Counted from the stretch's first letter, positions 1 to 8,158 are shown. The stretch is DNA of 64,000 nucleotides from Agarivorans gilvus (GCF_001420915.1 NZ_CP013021.1:1064001-1128000); one strand, 5' to 3'. Translations and numbers: made by a program. The notes: generated from the letters alone by a model not told the origin.

Positions 1-322
1 ACCACTGATCCGAATAAGAGAAACCTGACGCATCAATCACAACATCAATATCAGCCTCTGTAACAACTCCCCATTTGCGAAAATAACGGCGAACAGTGGT
101 AGGTAACCAGTAAGTTATACAGTTAAGATCAAGGTATAATTTTCTAAGAGAAAGCTTTTGCCAAGCACCAACGGAAGCTCGTTGTTTAAAGCTAGCTTTC
201 TGACTAGGCGTTAAAGCAATTTCGGCCTCTGGCCAATACTCTTCAATTCGCTGAAGAATGGCGCGTAACATAAGCTCTGCACCCTTGTTTTCAAATTCAA
301 CGCCTTTTAACTCAATAATCAC
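1..322 (-). CDS. Polysaccharide pyruvyl transferase family protein (N-terminal part, cut by window edge)
   Basis: Only the first ~107 residues are inside the window. The GTG start overlaps the TGA stop of the upstream nitroreductase gene (GTGA), with a GAAGGAAG ribosome-binding site just before it, so the two are translationally coupled. The opening, with GVEFENKGAELMLRAI at residues 7-22, is the glycine/asparagine-rich start typical of polysaccharide pyruvyl transferase (PF04230) proteins, and VVIDASGFSYSDQW near the cut fits the next conserved block. Members transfer pyruvate ketals onto sugars of exopolysaccharides, or act more generally in EPS clusters. Family assignment rests on the N-terminus alone; substrate unknown. 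Confidence 0.75.
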   Translation of the reverse strand, partial: MIIELKGVEFENKGAELMLRAILQRIEEYWPEAEIALTPSQKASFKQRASVGAWQKLSLRKLYLDLNCITYWLPTTVRRYFRKWGVVTEADIDVVIDASGFSYSDQW

Positions 323-1392
323 AAAGAGACTTCCTTCACTAATTCATTAACATCTTTCTTCTGAGAATAAGGGATCATTCCCTTGTCATCCGCATAACCA
401 ATAGACAACACCATAAGCGGGCGTTGGTTGGCTTTAAGCGAAAGCTTTTTACTCATTTCACGTTCTAAGTTTTCAACATCGGGCCAGTTAATCACACAAG
501 AGCTAAGCCCCAAAGTTTCTAGGGCTAACATCAATTGCATCGACGCTAGCGATCCGTCTATATAGATAACGTGTCTATCTCGCTCATAGGGATACGCGGC
601 TAAATCGCCTACTACAACCAAAACACACTGAAAGTTATGAGAAAACCCTGCTGTTCCCATTGGAATAGCACCAATTTCTCTTGCTTCTTCAACTTTATCA
701 AACACAAAAAACTCAAAAGGCTGCCTGTTACAGGCACTCGGGGCTAAAGTGGCAGCACTCAAGGCTTGATTAATCAATTCTCTGGGTACAGGTTGGTCTT
801 TAAACCATCGCACCGAACGGCGTTGCACGCACAATTGCTTGAACTGCTCAAAGCTTACCGAAGCTTTTTCTAAAGACTGATAGCTATAAGGTGAGAATTC
901 TTTCTCAGTACTGTATTTGGCTGCTATATCATTAAACATAGCTCTAGCGCCGTCCACCACTTCAGATTTACCAGCCGCTACCGCCAAAAAATACTTAGAG
1001 AGCACATCGTGTGCCCACTTTAATTCTTGTTGGTTTACGTTGTCGCCATTTACGCAGCGTTTATAACAGGCTACGGTTTCTTGAATAAAGGCTAAACCGA
1101 AGACCTCGCGTCGAGGTTGCATAATCAAGCCTTTTTCAACTCGGTGCACATTACGCCTTAACATAACGCTTGAGTTACTCGGGTTCGCTAGCTGCTCCCA
1201 GTATGTTTTGCGCCCCGTAAGTACAGAGTAATGTTCGCGATCAAAACGGCGACTTAAAAAACAATAATAAAATGAGGCCAAATAACGGTGCTTAGAACAC
1301 AGAACAACCAATAATTTGTCGAGCGCTTCAAGCTTGTCCCTAATCACACCAATAATATGGGGAGAGAGAATTTTCCTTAAAATAGAACGCAT
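319..1392 (-). CDS. EPS-locus nitroreductase family protein with long N-terminal extension
   Basis: About 357 residues from the ATG at 1392, chosen because GGAG lies 7 bases upstream; a longer reading from 1431 would overlap the flippase gene. The C-terminal ~170 residues are a nitroreductase/FMN fold: RRSVRWF (FMN phosphate contact), then TLAPSACNRQPFEFFVF, then GSLASMQLMLALETLGLSSC. The N-terminal ~185 residues (with HRVEKGLIM) are an extension not found in ordinary nitroreductases such as NfsB. Such extended proteins occur beside polysaccharide pyruvyl transferases in polysaccharide clusters, as here. Likely a flavin-dependent redox step in glycan synthesis; substrate unknown. Confidence 0.8.
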   Translation of the reverse strand: MRSILRKILSPHIIGVIRDKLEALDKLLVVLCSKHRYLASFYYCFLSRRFDREHYSVLTGRKTYWEQLANPSNSSVMLRRNVHRVEKGLIMQPRREVFGLAFIQETVACYKRCVNGDNVNQQELKWAHDVLSKYFLAVAAGKSEVVDGARAMFNDIAAKYSTEKEFSPYSYQSLEKASVSFEQFKQLCVQRRSVRWFKDQPVPRELINQALSAATLAPSACNRQPFEFFVFDKVEEAREIGAIPMGTAGFSHNFQCVLVVVGDLAAYPYERDRHVIYIDGSLASMQLMLALETLGLSSCVINWPDVENLEREMSKKLSLKANQRPLMVLSIGYADDKGMIPYSQKKDVNELVKEVSL

Positions 1393-1402
1393 ATTTACTC
1401 CG

Positions 1403-2698
1403 CTATTTATATAAACCTGTACGAAAAACAACCAACCTTAAAGGTAAAACTAAGGAACGCGTCATAATCAGTGCCATAGGCCACGTGTTTTTATGAAAAA
1501 ATAAAGCCAAGTAAGACGCCGCGGCATAGCTTAACACAGTTGCAGCAGCTGCCCCAGTAGCGCCATACAAGGGAATCAACCAATAATTGAGTAATACATT
1601 AAGCAATGCGCCGGTAAACTGAGTGAGCATTGAAAAAAACAAGTAGTTTTCTACTAGTAGCCACTTACTCAATAATGCGCGCATAAATATGAATACTCCC
1701 GCCCATATATGAATAACCAATACCGGCGCAGACAAGGCATACTCAGCACCAAACAAAATGTTAATAGCCCATGGGGCAACAAATTGTACCAATATCGCTA
1801 CCAAAAAAGCCCCTAAGAATAAAAAGTCATTCAGCTTTTGTAGTTGCAATTTATAGGTATTTGGGGCGTTTCTACGATGGTTAATTAACTGCGGAAAAAA
1901 CGAAGTCACAATCGCGGTGGGGAAAAAGTACCATACTTCAGATAAACGTGCTGCGACAGCATAAATGCCTACTTGCTCGCTAGAGCTTAGCCACCCCAGC
2001 ATCACCTGGTCCATTTTTAAATAAATAATTGCCGCAATACCCGACAGCATTAACAGCCAAGACTGAGACAACAAATATTTTGCCTCTTTTATACTGGCCG
2101 TTAAACGGCGCAAGCTTCCGCCACGGTAGCTATACAAGAAAGTAAAACCCAAGCCCATAAGCAGCATTTCTAAAGCCGCTAAATAAACAAACATACTTAG
2201 GCTTTGCTCGAAATAAACCGCTAAAAAACGCAAGCCTGCCATAAGGCTTAGTACCATTAAGCGCATTTTTGCCGCGTAGCGATTATCGACTCGCGCCTGT
2301 ATCCAATAATCAATTACCGTAAAACTGGTGAACAAATTACCGAGCAACAGCAATGTAAACATAAAGCGCTGATGCTCTGGTAAATACAAAGGGGCAAGTA
2401 GCAGGCATAAACCGCCACACAGCAGCGCGCCGCATAGGCGTAAGGTGAGCGCGGTGCCCATAATTTGCTGCTCATCGGCAGGACGTTGCACCACTTCTCG
2501 GGTAATAATGGCATTTAAGCCTAAAGCTGAAAAAGGCACCAGCAAGGCCGCCAAGGCTAATAGATAACTCAAGGTACCAAATTGCTCGGGAGCCAAATGC
2601 CTCGCTATTGCTAAGGTTACAGCAAGCGATATAGCCATGCTTAACAGCTTTTCTACAATTAACCACAGTGAACTTCGCACTGCTGCATGGCGTAGCAT
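1403..2698 (-). CDS. Oligosaccharide flippase, Wzx/MATE-like
   Basis: 431 residues, almost entirely hydrophobic, with about 12 predicted membrane segments. The N-terminus (WLIVEKLLSMAISLAVTLAI, then ARHLAPEQFGTLSYLLAL) has the RxLGPxxFG-like signature after TM1 that marks PST/RfbX flippases. It would flip undecaprenyl-linked repeat units across the inner membrane. Its stop lies 11 bases before the nitroreductase start, so it leads an operon with the nitroreductase and the pyruvyl transferase. SD AAAGG precedes the ATG. No polymerase (Wzy) or glycosyltransferase is visible here; those presumably lie left of the window. Confidence 0.88.
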   Translation of the reverse strand: MLRHAAVRSSLWLIVEKLLSMAISLAVTLAIARHLAPEQFGTLSYLLALAALLVPFSALGLNAIITREVVQRPADEQQIMGTALTLRLCGALLCGGLCLLLAPLYLPEHQRFMFTLLLLGNLFTSFTVIDYWIQARVDNRYAAKMRLMVLSLMAGLRFLAVYFEQSLSMFVYLAALEMLLMGLGFTFLYSYRGGSLRRLTASIKEAKYLLSQSWLLMLSGIAAIIYLKMDQVMLGWLSSSEQVGIYAVAARLSEVWYFFPTAIVTSFFPQLINHRRNAPNTYKLQLQKLNDFLFLGAFLVAILVQFVAPWAINILFGAEYALSAPVLVIHIWAGVFIFMRALLSKWLLVENYLFFSMLTQFTGALLNVLLNYWLIPLYGATGAAAATVLSYAAASYLALFFHKNTWPMALIMTRSLVLPLRLVVFRTGLYK

Positions 2699-2840
2699 AA
2701 ATAACCTTTATTAGAATAATTGGGGGTATAAAAACGAGACGGTATATTACTAAAAGAAGGGCCTTTGTTGTACCGTTAGTTAGCGAGGACTCAACAAAAA
2801 TTGATCTATTAAGGGGTTTCAAACATAAAGATCCAACATA

Positions 2841-2867
2841 AAAAAAGCGAGCCGAAGCTCGCTTTTT
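2841..2867 (-). terminator. Rho-independent terminator of the S-layer-like gene (bidirectional shape)
   Basis: Perfect stem GCGAGC/GCTCGC (2847-2852 with 2857-2862), CGAA loop, flanked by A6 on one side and T5 on the other. On the minus strand it starts 24 bases past the stop codon at 2891 and ends in a T run, separating this gene from the flippase operon. Confidence 0.88.
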
Positions 2868-2890
2868 ACCTACTACTTAAATCTTAGCGA

Positions 2891-4243
2891 TTAAAGCTTT
2901 TTAGTAGGTAGAGTTAGACGGTCAGAGTCTGCAGTTACTTTGTAAGCTGCGTAAACTTGAACGTCGTCTGAAGGTACGTTAACAGTTACGTTAAGTTGTA
3001 CACGTTCGCCAGTTAGGCCATCAGCTTCTAGAGCGTCTTTCACTTCATCAGCGATACGTACTAAAGAGTTAGCTTTAGAAGTGCCGATAGTGTAAGGACC
3101 GTATTGTACTGAGTTTTGGTCAAAGGCAGTTACTGTGATAACACCGTCTTGAGAACCCTTGTTAGTTACCCACAAGAATTGCTCTACCGCTTCACCGTAA
3201 GGTACGTAGATAACGTCGATGCTAGCACCGTTAAGTTTCCACTCACCCGCGTCTGCGATTGCATTGGTATCAGTGTGCTCAGAAACATTAGCACCAGCAC
3301 CATCAGTACCAGCGTCATCGTACACTACAGCTGTATCAACAGAGAATTTCTGAGCTGGAATGATAACGTCTTCTTGAACATCAAGAGTTAAAATGATAGG
3401 AGCCGCTAAGGTGTGAGAAACAACAATCTTGTCAGCTTCAACTGAATCTACGTTACCAGCATCTACAACTACAGTGTTAGCACCTAGTTGAATACCGTCA
3501 GTATCAGCATCAGTATCTAAGAAACCAAAGTTACCGTTAATGGTGTAAGTAACACCAGTTAGACTAGCTGAAATGTCGGCTTGAGCAGCGTCGGTTAATT
3601 CAACTTCGATAGTGTCATCGTTAGCTAGAGCGTTAGCAGGAGTCACAAACAACTTACGGTCAGCTTCTACGTCGATAATACCGTCAAACTTAGTATTTAC
3701 CATGGTAGCGAACTGTTGAGTCACAGCTAACAAGTCAGCAGTTGAGCTATTAGGAGCAATCGCTTTATCTAACTCTACGCCGTTATTGGTTTCAGCTTTG
3801 TAGCTAACAGCCACTTTTTTAGCTGAACGTACTGCATCACCTTCAAAAGACAAGCCAGCGAAAGATAAATCGGCACCAATGGTAGTAGTGTCGGCTGTGG
3901 TATCAATGTTAGTTACACGATATTTAAGCTCTGTATCACCAGCGCCACCAGTTAACAAACCAATGGTTACCTCGGCTACAGCAACGTTAGTACTGGTTAC
4001 TGTAGTTGGAGGAGTGTAGCCTTCAGCTAAAGGTTGAGAGAAGGTTAGAGTGATAATATCGTCAGCTTTGTACTCAGCGCCAAGAACAACAGTGAAGTCG
4101 TCACCCACTACTGTAGCAGCAGTAGAGATACCTTCGATACTGTGTTGAAGAGTGCCGTTATCTGGCGTTACGTTAACCGCCATTGCACCACTAGAGATTA
4201 CAGCCACTGCAGAGGCTAGTAAGGTCTTTTTAAAAAGATTCAT
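2891..4243 (-). CDS. Secreted acidic S-layer-like surface protein
   Basis: 450 residues. A clear Sec signal peptide (basic MNLFKK, hydrophobic core, AMA cleavage site at residues 20-22) is followed by ~428 residues rich in Ala, Thr, Val, Asp and Gly, with no cysteine, only two tryptophans and strong net acidity. These are typical properties of S-layer proteins. Codon use is narrow (GTT/GTA, GCT, GGT, ACT), suggesting very high expression. It is monocistronic, with a strong terminator, a ~120-base leader and an SD-masking hairpin. The overall plan recalls the Slr4-type S-layer proteins of marine Gammaproteobacteria, but I assign it by composition and context, not by alignment. The adjacent T2SS operon (gspD ends at 4910) is a candidate exporter. 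Alternative: another abundant secreted matrix protein. Confidence 0.65.
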   Translation of the reverse strand: MNLFKKTLLASAVAVISSGAMAVNVTPDNGTLQHSIEGISTAATVVGDDFTVVLGAEYKADDIITLTFSQPLAEGYTPPTTVTSTNVAVAEVTIGLLTGGAGDTELKYRVTNIDTTADTTTIGADLSFAGLSFEGDAVRSAKKVAVSYKAETNNGVELDKAIAPNSSTADLLAVTQQFATMVNTKFDGIIDVEADRKLFVTPANALANDDTIEVELTDAAQADISASLTGVTYTINGNFGFLDTDADTDGIQLGANTVVVDAGNVDSVEADKIVVSHTLAAPIILTLDVQEDVIIPAQKFSVDTAVVYDDAGTDGAGANVSEHTDTNAIADAGEWKLNGASIDVIYVPYGEAVEQFLWVTNKGSQDGVITVTAFDQNSVQYGPYTIGTSKANSLVRIADEVKDALEADGLTGERVQLNVTVNVPSDDVQVYAAYKVTADSDRLTLPTKKL

Positions 4244-4254
4244 TTTTTTATTTC

Positions 4255-4274
4255 TCCAATTTCATGAAATTGGA
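4255..4274 (-). promoter_or_regulatory. 20-bp perfect palindrome (mRNA hairpin) over the SD of the S-layer-like gene
   Basis: The 20 bases are an exact palindrome. In the mRNA they fold as an 8-bp stem (TCCAATTT/AAATTGGA) with a CATG loop. The last three bases of the right arm (GGA) are part of the only Shine-Dalgarno (TTGGAGA) before the ATG at 4243, so the hairpin can mask the ribosome site. Roles could be translational control or 5' mRNA stabilisation; the structure is seen, the function is inferred. Confidence 0.6.
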
Positions 4275-4367
4275 ACATAGCCACTTGCCTTATGTTTTTT
4301 AGCGTTGGTCTAGTTCCGTTAGGGTTTTTTAATATTTACATGCCCTTCAATAGGCAACCCAAAGACG

Positions 4368-4409
4368 ATATTAATAAACAAAACATCGTTGTTCAATACC
4401 CAATTGAAC
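4368..4409 (-). promoter_or_regulatory. Candidate promoter with inverted-repeat operator for the S-layer-like gene
   Basis: Reading leftwards, TTGAAC (4396-4391) and TAATAT (4373-4368) are spaced by 17 bases, each matching the sigma-70 hexamers at 4 of 6 positions. The -35 lies in a perfect inverted repeat GTTCAAT-ACCCA-ATTGAAC (4391-4409), a plausible repressor or activator site. A TSS near 4361 would give a leader of ~118 nt. A second weaker hexamer pair lies upstream (TTGTGA/CATTAT, ~4440-4472). Confidence 0.35.
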
Positions 4410-4564
4410 GATTTAATCGAGTTTGACGAACTTTCACCCAAATAATGTGCGGGAATTTACATTTTCACAAATAAAAATCGCTCGCCACCCAACCAAGCCA
4501 TTGTAAAACAAAGACATTTAACTCACAAATGAGAAAATATGGCATTTAATACAAAATTTGAGTT

Positions 4565-4785
4565 TACTCAAAAATTTTCGATTAAATTTACCAAGTTACA
4601 GCTCAACAGACAACTTTTGGTGAATACCACTCCGCCCCGTTGTTTAAAAGGGGCAAACCTGTACATATCTTCATTTGCCAAACCGGCATAAAATAAGCTT
4701 TTCGATTTCTCTTGACAGATTGCGAGCGACAGCTTGCTAGGGTGTTGACAAAATCTTAGTTCGCTGTAAGCCAAAACATTTTCTA
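4565..4785 (-). repeat. Possible dispersed intergenic repeat
   Basis: All three minus-strand frames of this stretch give peptide strings (for example KRNRKAYFMPVW and LSLAICQEKSKSLFYAGLAN) of a kind I associate with short spurious hypothetical proteins in many marine gammaproteobacterial genomes, suggesting a dispersed non-coding element. A GCCCC/GGGGC inverted repeat occurs inside. This comes from memory of such fragments, not from a search; no second copy was noticed in this window. Confidence 0.3.
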
Positions 4786-4851
4786 GGCTGATTGCGGCGG
4801 TTCAACTCAATTTCTTGCTAAGAAGCACAGTTAACCCCAAAGGCCACAAAC

Positions 4852-4884
4852 AAAAACCAGATTTAGTAGGCAAATCTGGTTTAA
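4852..4884 (-). terminator. Terminator of the polysaccharide/T2SS operon
   Basis: An 11-bp perfect stem AAACCAGATTT/AAATCTGGTTT (4854-4864 with 4872-4882), 7-base loop, followed on the minus strand by TTTG after the arm's own T run. It starts 26 bases past the gspD stop. Confidence 0.88.
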
Positions 4885-4909
4885 GCTAAATGTTGGTAAA
4901 ACCACCAAT

Positions 4910-7039
4910 TTAAGGTTGAGCGAATTTTATATTATCGATGCCCCGCTGAAAATCTGAGGTAATTAGCTTCCACTGGTCAGTTCTATGAATCACTCTTGGC
5001 GTGACTAACATAACCAATTCGGTTTTAGAGTTAGACTTACTTTGCGATTTAAACAACCCACCTATACCCGGTATATCTTTAAGAACGGGCACCCCATTAT
5101 CGTTAGTAGATACGTCAGACGATACCAAGCCCGCCAATATAATAGTTTGGCCGCTCTCTGCTACAACTTCGGTTTTTAAGGTACGCTCAAAAATATTTGG
5201 GTTACCTTCTGCCCCTGCCGCGCCTTTCACCTCGTTAGATATTTTCTCTTGGATTTCCATGATAACAATGCCTTGGGCATTAACCGTGGGGGTAACGCTA
5301 ATTTCAACACCGGTTTTGCGATACTCAACATTGGTTTTGGATTTGTCACCAGAGCCAACATCATCGGTTACTGTGGAACCGACAACTGAAATTTGGGTAC
5401 CTACAGACATATCTGCTGTAACACCGTCACGCACCAGCAAAGAGGGGTTAGACAATACGTTGACAAACTGGTTGGTTTGCAAGGCAGTAGCAATAAGCGC
5501 TCCGTCAGCCCCACTTATAGTAAAAGCGCCACCGGTAGCACCGCTGGTAATTAATCCCCCTGAAGCCCCAGGAAAGCCCGAGGGTAAACTTATGCTGCCA
5601 CTTTTAAGGGCAAACTCTACCCCCAAACTAAACTCATCGGTTAAGCTCACCTCAGCAATTACCACGTCTAACATCACTTGCTTAGGCATAACGTCTAAGC
5701 GCTCGATTAGTGGGATTATCGCTTGATATTCTTTACCCGAGGTATAAAAAACAATGGCATTTGACCTTTCGTCGATGACAAAAGTGAGAAAATCCGATTG
5801 CGCCCCTATTTGAGCGCTTGCTTTAGCCGGCGCCTGACCTGTTGTTTCGCTGCTTTGTGTATTATTACTGGTATTACGAGCGCTCGACGTTCTGCTACTG
5901 GTTACTCCACCACTGCGGGCTGCGATTAACGGCGCAAGGCTGTCGCCAATATCAGACGCCCTAGCAAAGCGAGGGTGATAAATAAAATACTGCCGTGTCT
6001 CTACCATTGACGGTTTATCCAACAGCTTTGCCCAATAACGAACCCGGTCAACACCTTCGGCGTGAGACGAAAATATAGCCACCGCACCAATTTGGGCCAA
6101 CGGAACCAAGACTAAGTTTTTGTTGTTATGCTCACCGACTGCGACTGATAAACCCTCATTGCCTAGCAAGGTCGCTACCTGTGCAGAAAAATCTTCTACA
6201 GTTATAAAGGTTAAATTTAACAAGCCAATATGTTTACCTCGATTTGCTGGCGAATCGAGGATCCTAACTATATCTAGCGCACGTAATACATTTTCTCGTT
6301 TACCACGGATAAACAGCGCGCTTTGTTCAAAATCAGCGGTAATTTTAGCGTCAACCAATTGCATTAAGGTTCGCTCTACACTGATTTTGATACCATATTT
6401 TAGCGGCACAACCTGAACAATTTCGTCGCTGGTATTGGGAACACTATCTGCGTTAACGCCCAAACCCAAGGTGACAGGTTTACTTTTATTCTCTTGCTTT
6501 AAGTGTAAAAAGAATACGTCATTATCGTATAAGTAACTCACGCCATTGGCATCTAATAGGCTAATAACCAGCTCAAAAAATTGCCGTTCAGTTAATGCGT
6601 TGGGTACATTTAAGGTGATAGGTTTATCAAAGGTATTTAGGCTTTGATCTATCACATAGCTAGACCCTAATACTTCACCAAAACTGTAGTGGATAAAATC
6701 GATAATTGGCATTTCTTGGGCCGCTACCGACACCACCTGCTCGTTACTATAATTAAGAGACAATTGTACGCTTTTAGACACTTGCTGCTCTTTTGCTGGC
6801 AGCGGTGTTAAAGAATTAAATTGACCCGGTTCGCTGGTTTCCAGCTGGGATTCATAACTATCACTTCCCACATTGTTGGAATTTGCCCCCGCTAAGTAAG
6901 ACTGATTAACCTTAAAAGGTTCTCTCGCGGATTCCGCTTGGTCTTTGTTTGAGGTAGTTGCACAACTACTAAGAGCCAGCACAAAACAGCCGGCAGTGAG
7001 AGATCTAAGTTTTAGAATGTGAGCAGGTTTTGTTTTCAT
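4910..7039 (-). CDS. gspD: Type II secretion secretin GspD, lipoprotein type
   Basis: 709 residues. The N-terminus has a lipoprotein signal with lipobox LSSC (residues 23-26), so Cys26 should be acylated. An N0-like domain (~100-195, IIDFIHYSFGEVLGSSYVID) and N1/N2-type domains (~205-375) follow, then a Ser/Thr/Asn-rich linker (~395-425) and the secretin pore domain (~450-690) with SVVGSTV and the VPVLKDIPGIGGLF signature. It forms the outer-membrane channel of the T2SS. Most GspD proteins are not lipoproteins and need a pilotin; Pseudomonas HxcQ is a known liposecretin, and this one may likewise pilot itself. It overlaps the preceding gene by ATGA and is last in its operon. Confidence 0.92.
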   Translation of the reverse strand: MKTKPAHILKLRSLTAGCFVLALSSCATTSNKDQAESAREPFKVNQSYLAGANSNNVGSDSYESQLETSEPGQFNSLTPLPAKEQQVSKSVQLSLNYSNEQVVSVAAQEMPIIDFIHYSFGEVLGSSYVIDQSLNTFDKPITLNVPNALTERQFFELVISLLDANGVSYLYDNDVFFLHLKQENKSKPVTLGLGVNADSVPNTSDEIVQVVPLKYGIKISVERTLMQLVDAKITADFEQSALFIRGKRENVLRALDIVRILDSPANRGKHIGLLNLTFITVEDFSAQVATLLGNEGLSVAVGEHNNKNLVLVPLAQIGAVAIFSSHAEGVDRVRYWAKLLDKPSMVETRQYFIYHPRFARASDIGDSLAPLIAARSGGVTSSRTSSARNTSNNTQSSETTGQAPAKASAQIGAQSDFLTFVIDERSNAIVFYTSGKEYQAIIPLIERLDVMPKQVMLDVVIAEVSLTDEFSLGVEFALKSGSISLPSGFPGASGGLITSGATGGAFTISGADGALIATALQTNQFVNVLSNPSLLVRDGVTADMSVGTQISVVGSTVTDDVGSGDKSKTNVEYRKTGVEISVTPTVNAQGIVIMEIQEKISNEVKGAAGAEGNPNIFERTLKTEVVAESGQTIILAGLVSSDVSTNDNGVPVLKDIPGIGGLFKSQSKSNSKTELVMLVTPRVIHRTDQWKLITSDFQRGIDNIKFAQP

Positions 7040-7584
7040 GATGATTGAAATAGCTTTATAGTTATCTCGCGCTGTTCGGCTGTAAACATCACAGAGTCAG
7101 CGGCGATAGATTTAAGGTTGTATTCTTCAATACTGCTAGATAATGACAACTTTATAGTTTCGGTTGTGCCATCTCTAGTATCTGTTTTTATAAATACAGC
7201 GAATGGTATATCTCGCATAAATACAGCTAAAAGACTGTAACGGTAGTCACCAATATATAAGTGCTCTACAAGACCATTTTGCTGTGCCTGAAGCTCTGCG
7301 CTCATAGACTCGGTTTCTATTACCGTACTGTTTTGCTCGTCTATCTGTTCAGTAGCCTGCTGTTTATCTACCATAAACGGTGCCATTTTCTCATTTAGCA
7401 TTGATAAGTGTTTCGGCAAAAGTACGGCAAATGCTTCCGCTTCAGGCGCGAGTAAACGCTGCGCTTGTGTGTCAATATCTTGCTGCGAAGTTAAGCGCAA
7501 GTTAAAGTCGAGGAAGGCTAGGATTAATGTTAGAAGCACCGAGATAACAACAACATGGTCTTTATAAATAGTATTAAACATCAT
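7036..7584 (-). CDS. GspC-like inner-membrane T2SS protein, no PDZ domain
   Basis: 182 residues: one N-terminal membrane segment (~11-28), a ~75-residue hydrophilic spacer, then a small beta-rich domain (~108-180: YRYSLLAVFMRDIPFAVFI ... KLSLSSSIEEYNLKSIAADS) that fits the HR/PilP-like domain of GspC, which contacts secretin N0. It lies next to gspM and gspD, where the otherwise missing C subunit is expected. The C-terminal PDZ or coiled-coil region of classical GspC is absent. The start could be either of two adjacent ATGs; its 5' end overlaps gspM by 11 bases. Assignment is by topology, pattern and position; GspN or a novel subunit is possible. Confidence 0.6.
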   Translation of the reverse strand: MMFNTIYKDHVVVISVLLTLILAFLDFNLRLTSQQDIDTQAQRLLAPEAEAFAVLLPKHLSMLNEKMAPFMVDKQQATEQIDEQNSTVIETESMSAELQAQQNGLVEHLYIGDYRYSLLAVFMRDIPFAVFIKTDTRDGTTETIKLSLSSSIEEYNLKSIAADSVMFTAEQREITIKLFQSS

Positions 7585-8158
7585 CGACTTCCTTGGTATT
7601 GCCGCTTTGCCTTGTCGGTGACACTAATATTTTAATGATGGCGCTACCTCTAGTTAATCTCCCCATTTCAGTCTCTGTCATTCCCTTAATATTCACCCTC
7701 CACTCTACAAAACGTCGCGGTAATGGCTGCGTTTCTAGATCTGAAATAAATTGAATAAAATGAATCAATTCACCCGTTATATTTATCTCTAGCCGAAGCT
7801 CTGTATAACTATCATGATCTAACTTTCCTAACCAACGAGAGCTTCTTAAGTTAAGCTCACGAGCCTTTAATAACTTTTCTACATTCTGTAATTGCTTTAG
7901 CTGTGATGCACTGTCTGCATCACCATGGAAGAAAACCTGCTGCTGATTGTTAAGTTGTTCATCTACTTGTTGCTTAACACTCTGGAGATAGTCTGATTGC
8001 GCAACCAGTGCTTTGCTTTTCTCCAAGCGACTTTTTAAACTTTCGATCTCTGAGGCTTTAGTATTTTGCCAATCAATAATAGGCACTACGACGAATCGCA
8101 ATACTGCTAATACGGCAAGAATGCTGACTAACAGTTTACGGTTATTAAGCAGCGTCAT
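7574..8158 (-). CDS. gspM: Type II secretion inner-membrane protein GspM (PilO-like)
   Basis: 194 residues: a short cytoplasmic N-terminus, one membrane segment (~10-28), a coiled-coil stretch (~34-75, Glu/Lys/Gln rich) and a periplasmic ferredoxin-like domain (~90-185) with LRLEINITGELIHFIQFISD, a pattern shared by GspM and PilO. It partners GspL in the assembly platform. The gene overlaps the gspL end by 14 bases. Sequence divergence is usual for GspM, so the call leans on topology and position between gspL and the C-like gene. Confidence 0.8.
   Translation of the reverse strand: MTLLNNRKLLVSILAVLAVLRFVVVPIIDWQNTKASEIESLKSRLEKSKALVAQSDYLQSVKQQVDEQLNNQQQVFFHGDADSASQLKQLQNVEKLLKARELNLRSSRWLGKLDHDSYTELRLEINITGELIHFIQFISDLETQPLPRRFVEWRVNIKGMTETEMGRLTRGSAIIKILVSPTRQSGNTKEVDDV

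Larger units (their letters stand above)
4244..4909. other. Intergenic region (666 bp) between gspD and the S-layer-like gene
   Basis: AT-rich and without a credible gene. It holds, in transcription order, the gspD terminator (4852-4884), a ~220-bp stretch with repeat-like character (4565-4785), the candidate promoter/operator (4368-4409) and the leader hairpin (4255-4274). The 68-codon minus-strand frame at 4568-4774 has no ribosome site and no recognisable fold. Confidence 0.7.

Noticed and set aside
4568..4774. 68-codon minus-strand open frame as a small gene
   Set aside because: No SD, no recognisable domain; all frames in this stretch look like fragments of a non-coding repeat.
5001..5726. 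241-codon open frame on the plus strand
   Set aside because: It is antisense to gspD, whose protein shows clear secretin domains; no ribosome site or known fold. The same holds for other plus-strand frames, such as 22503-23069 and 52104-52586.
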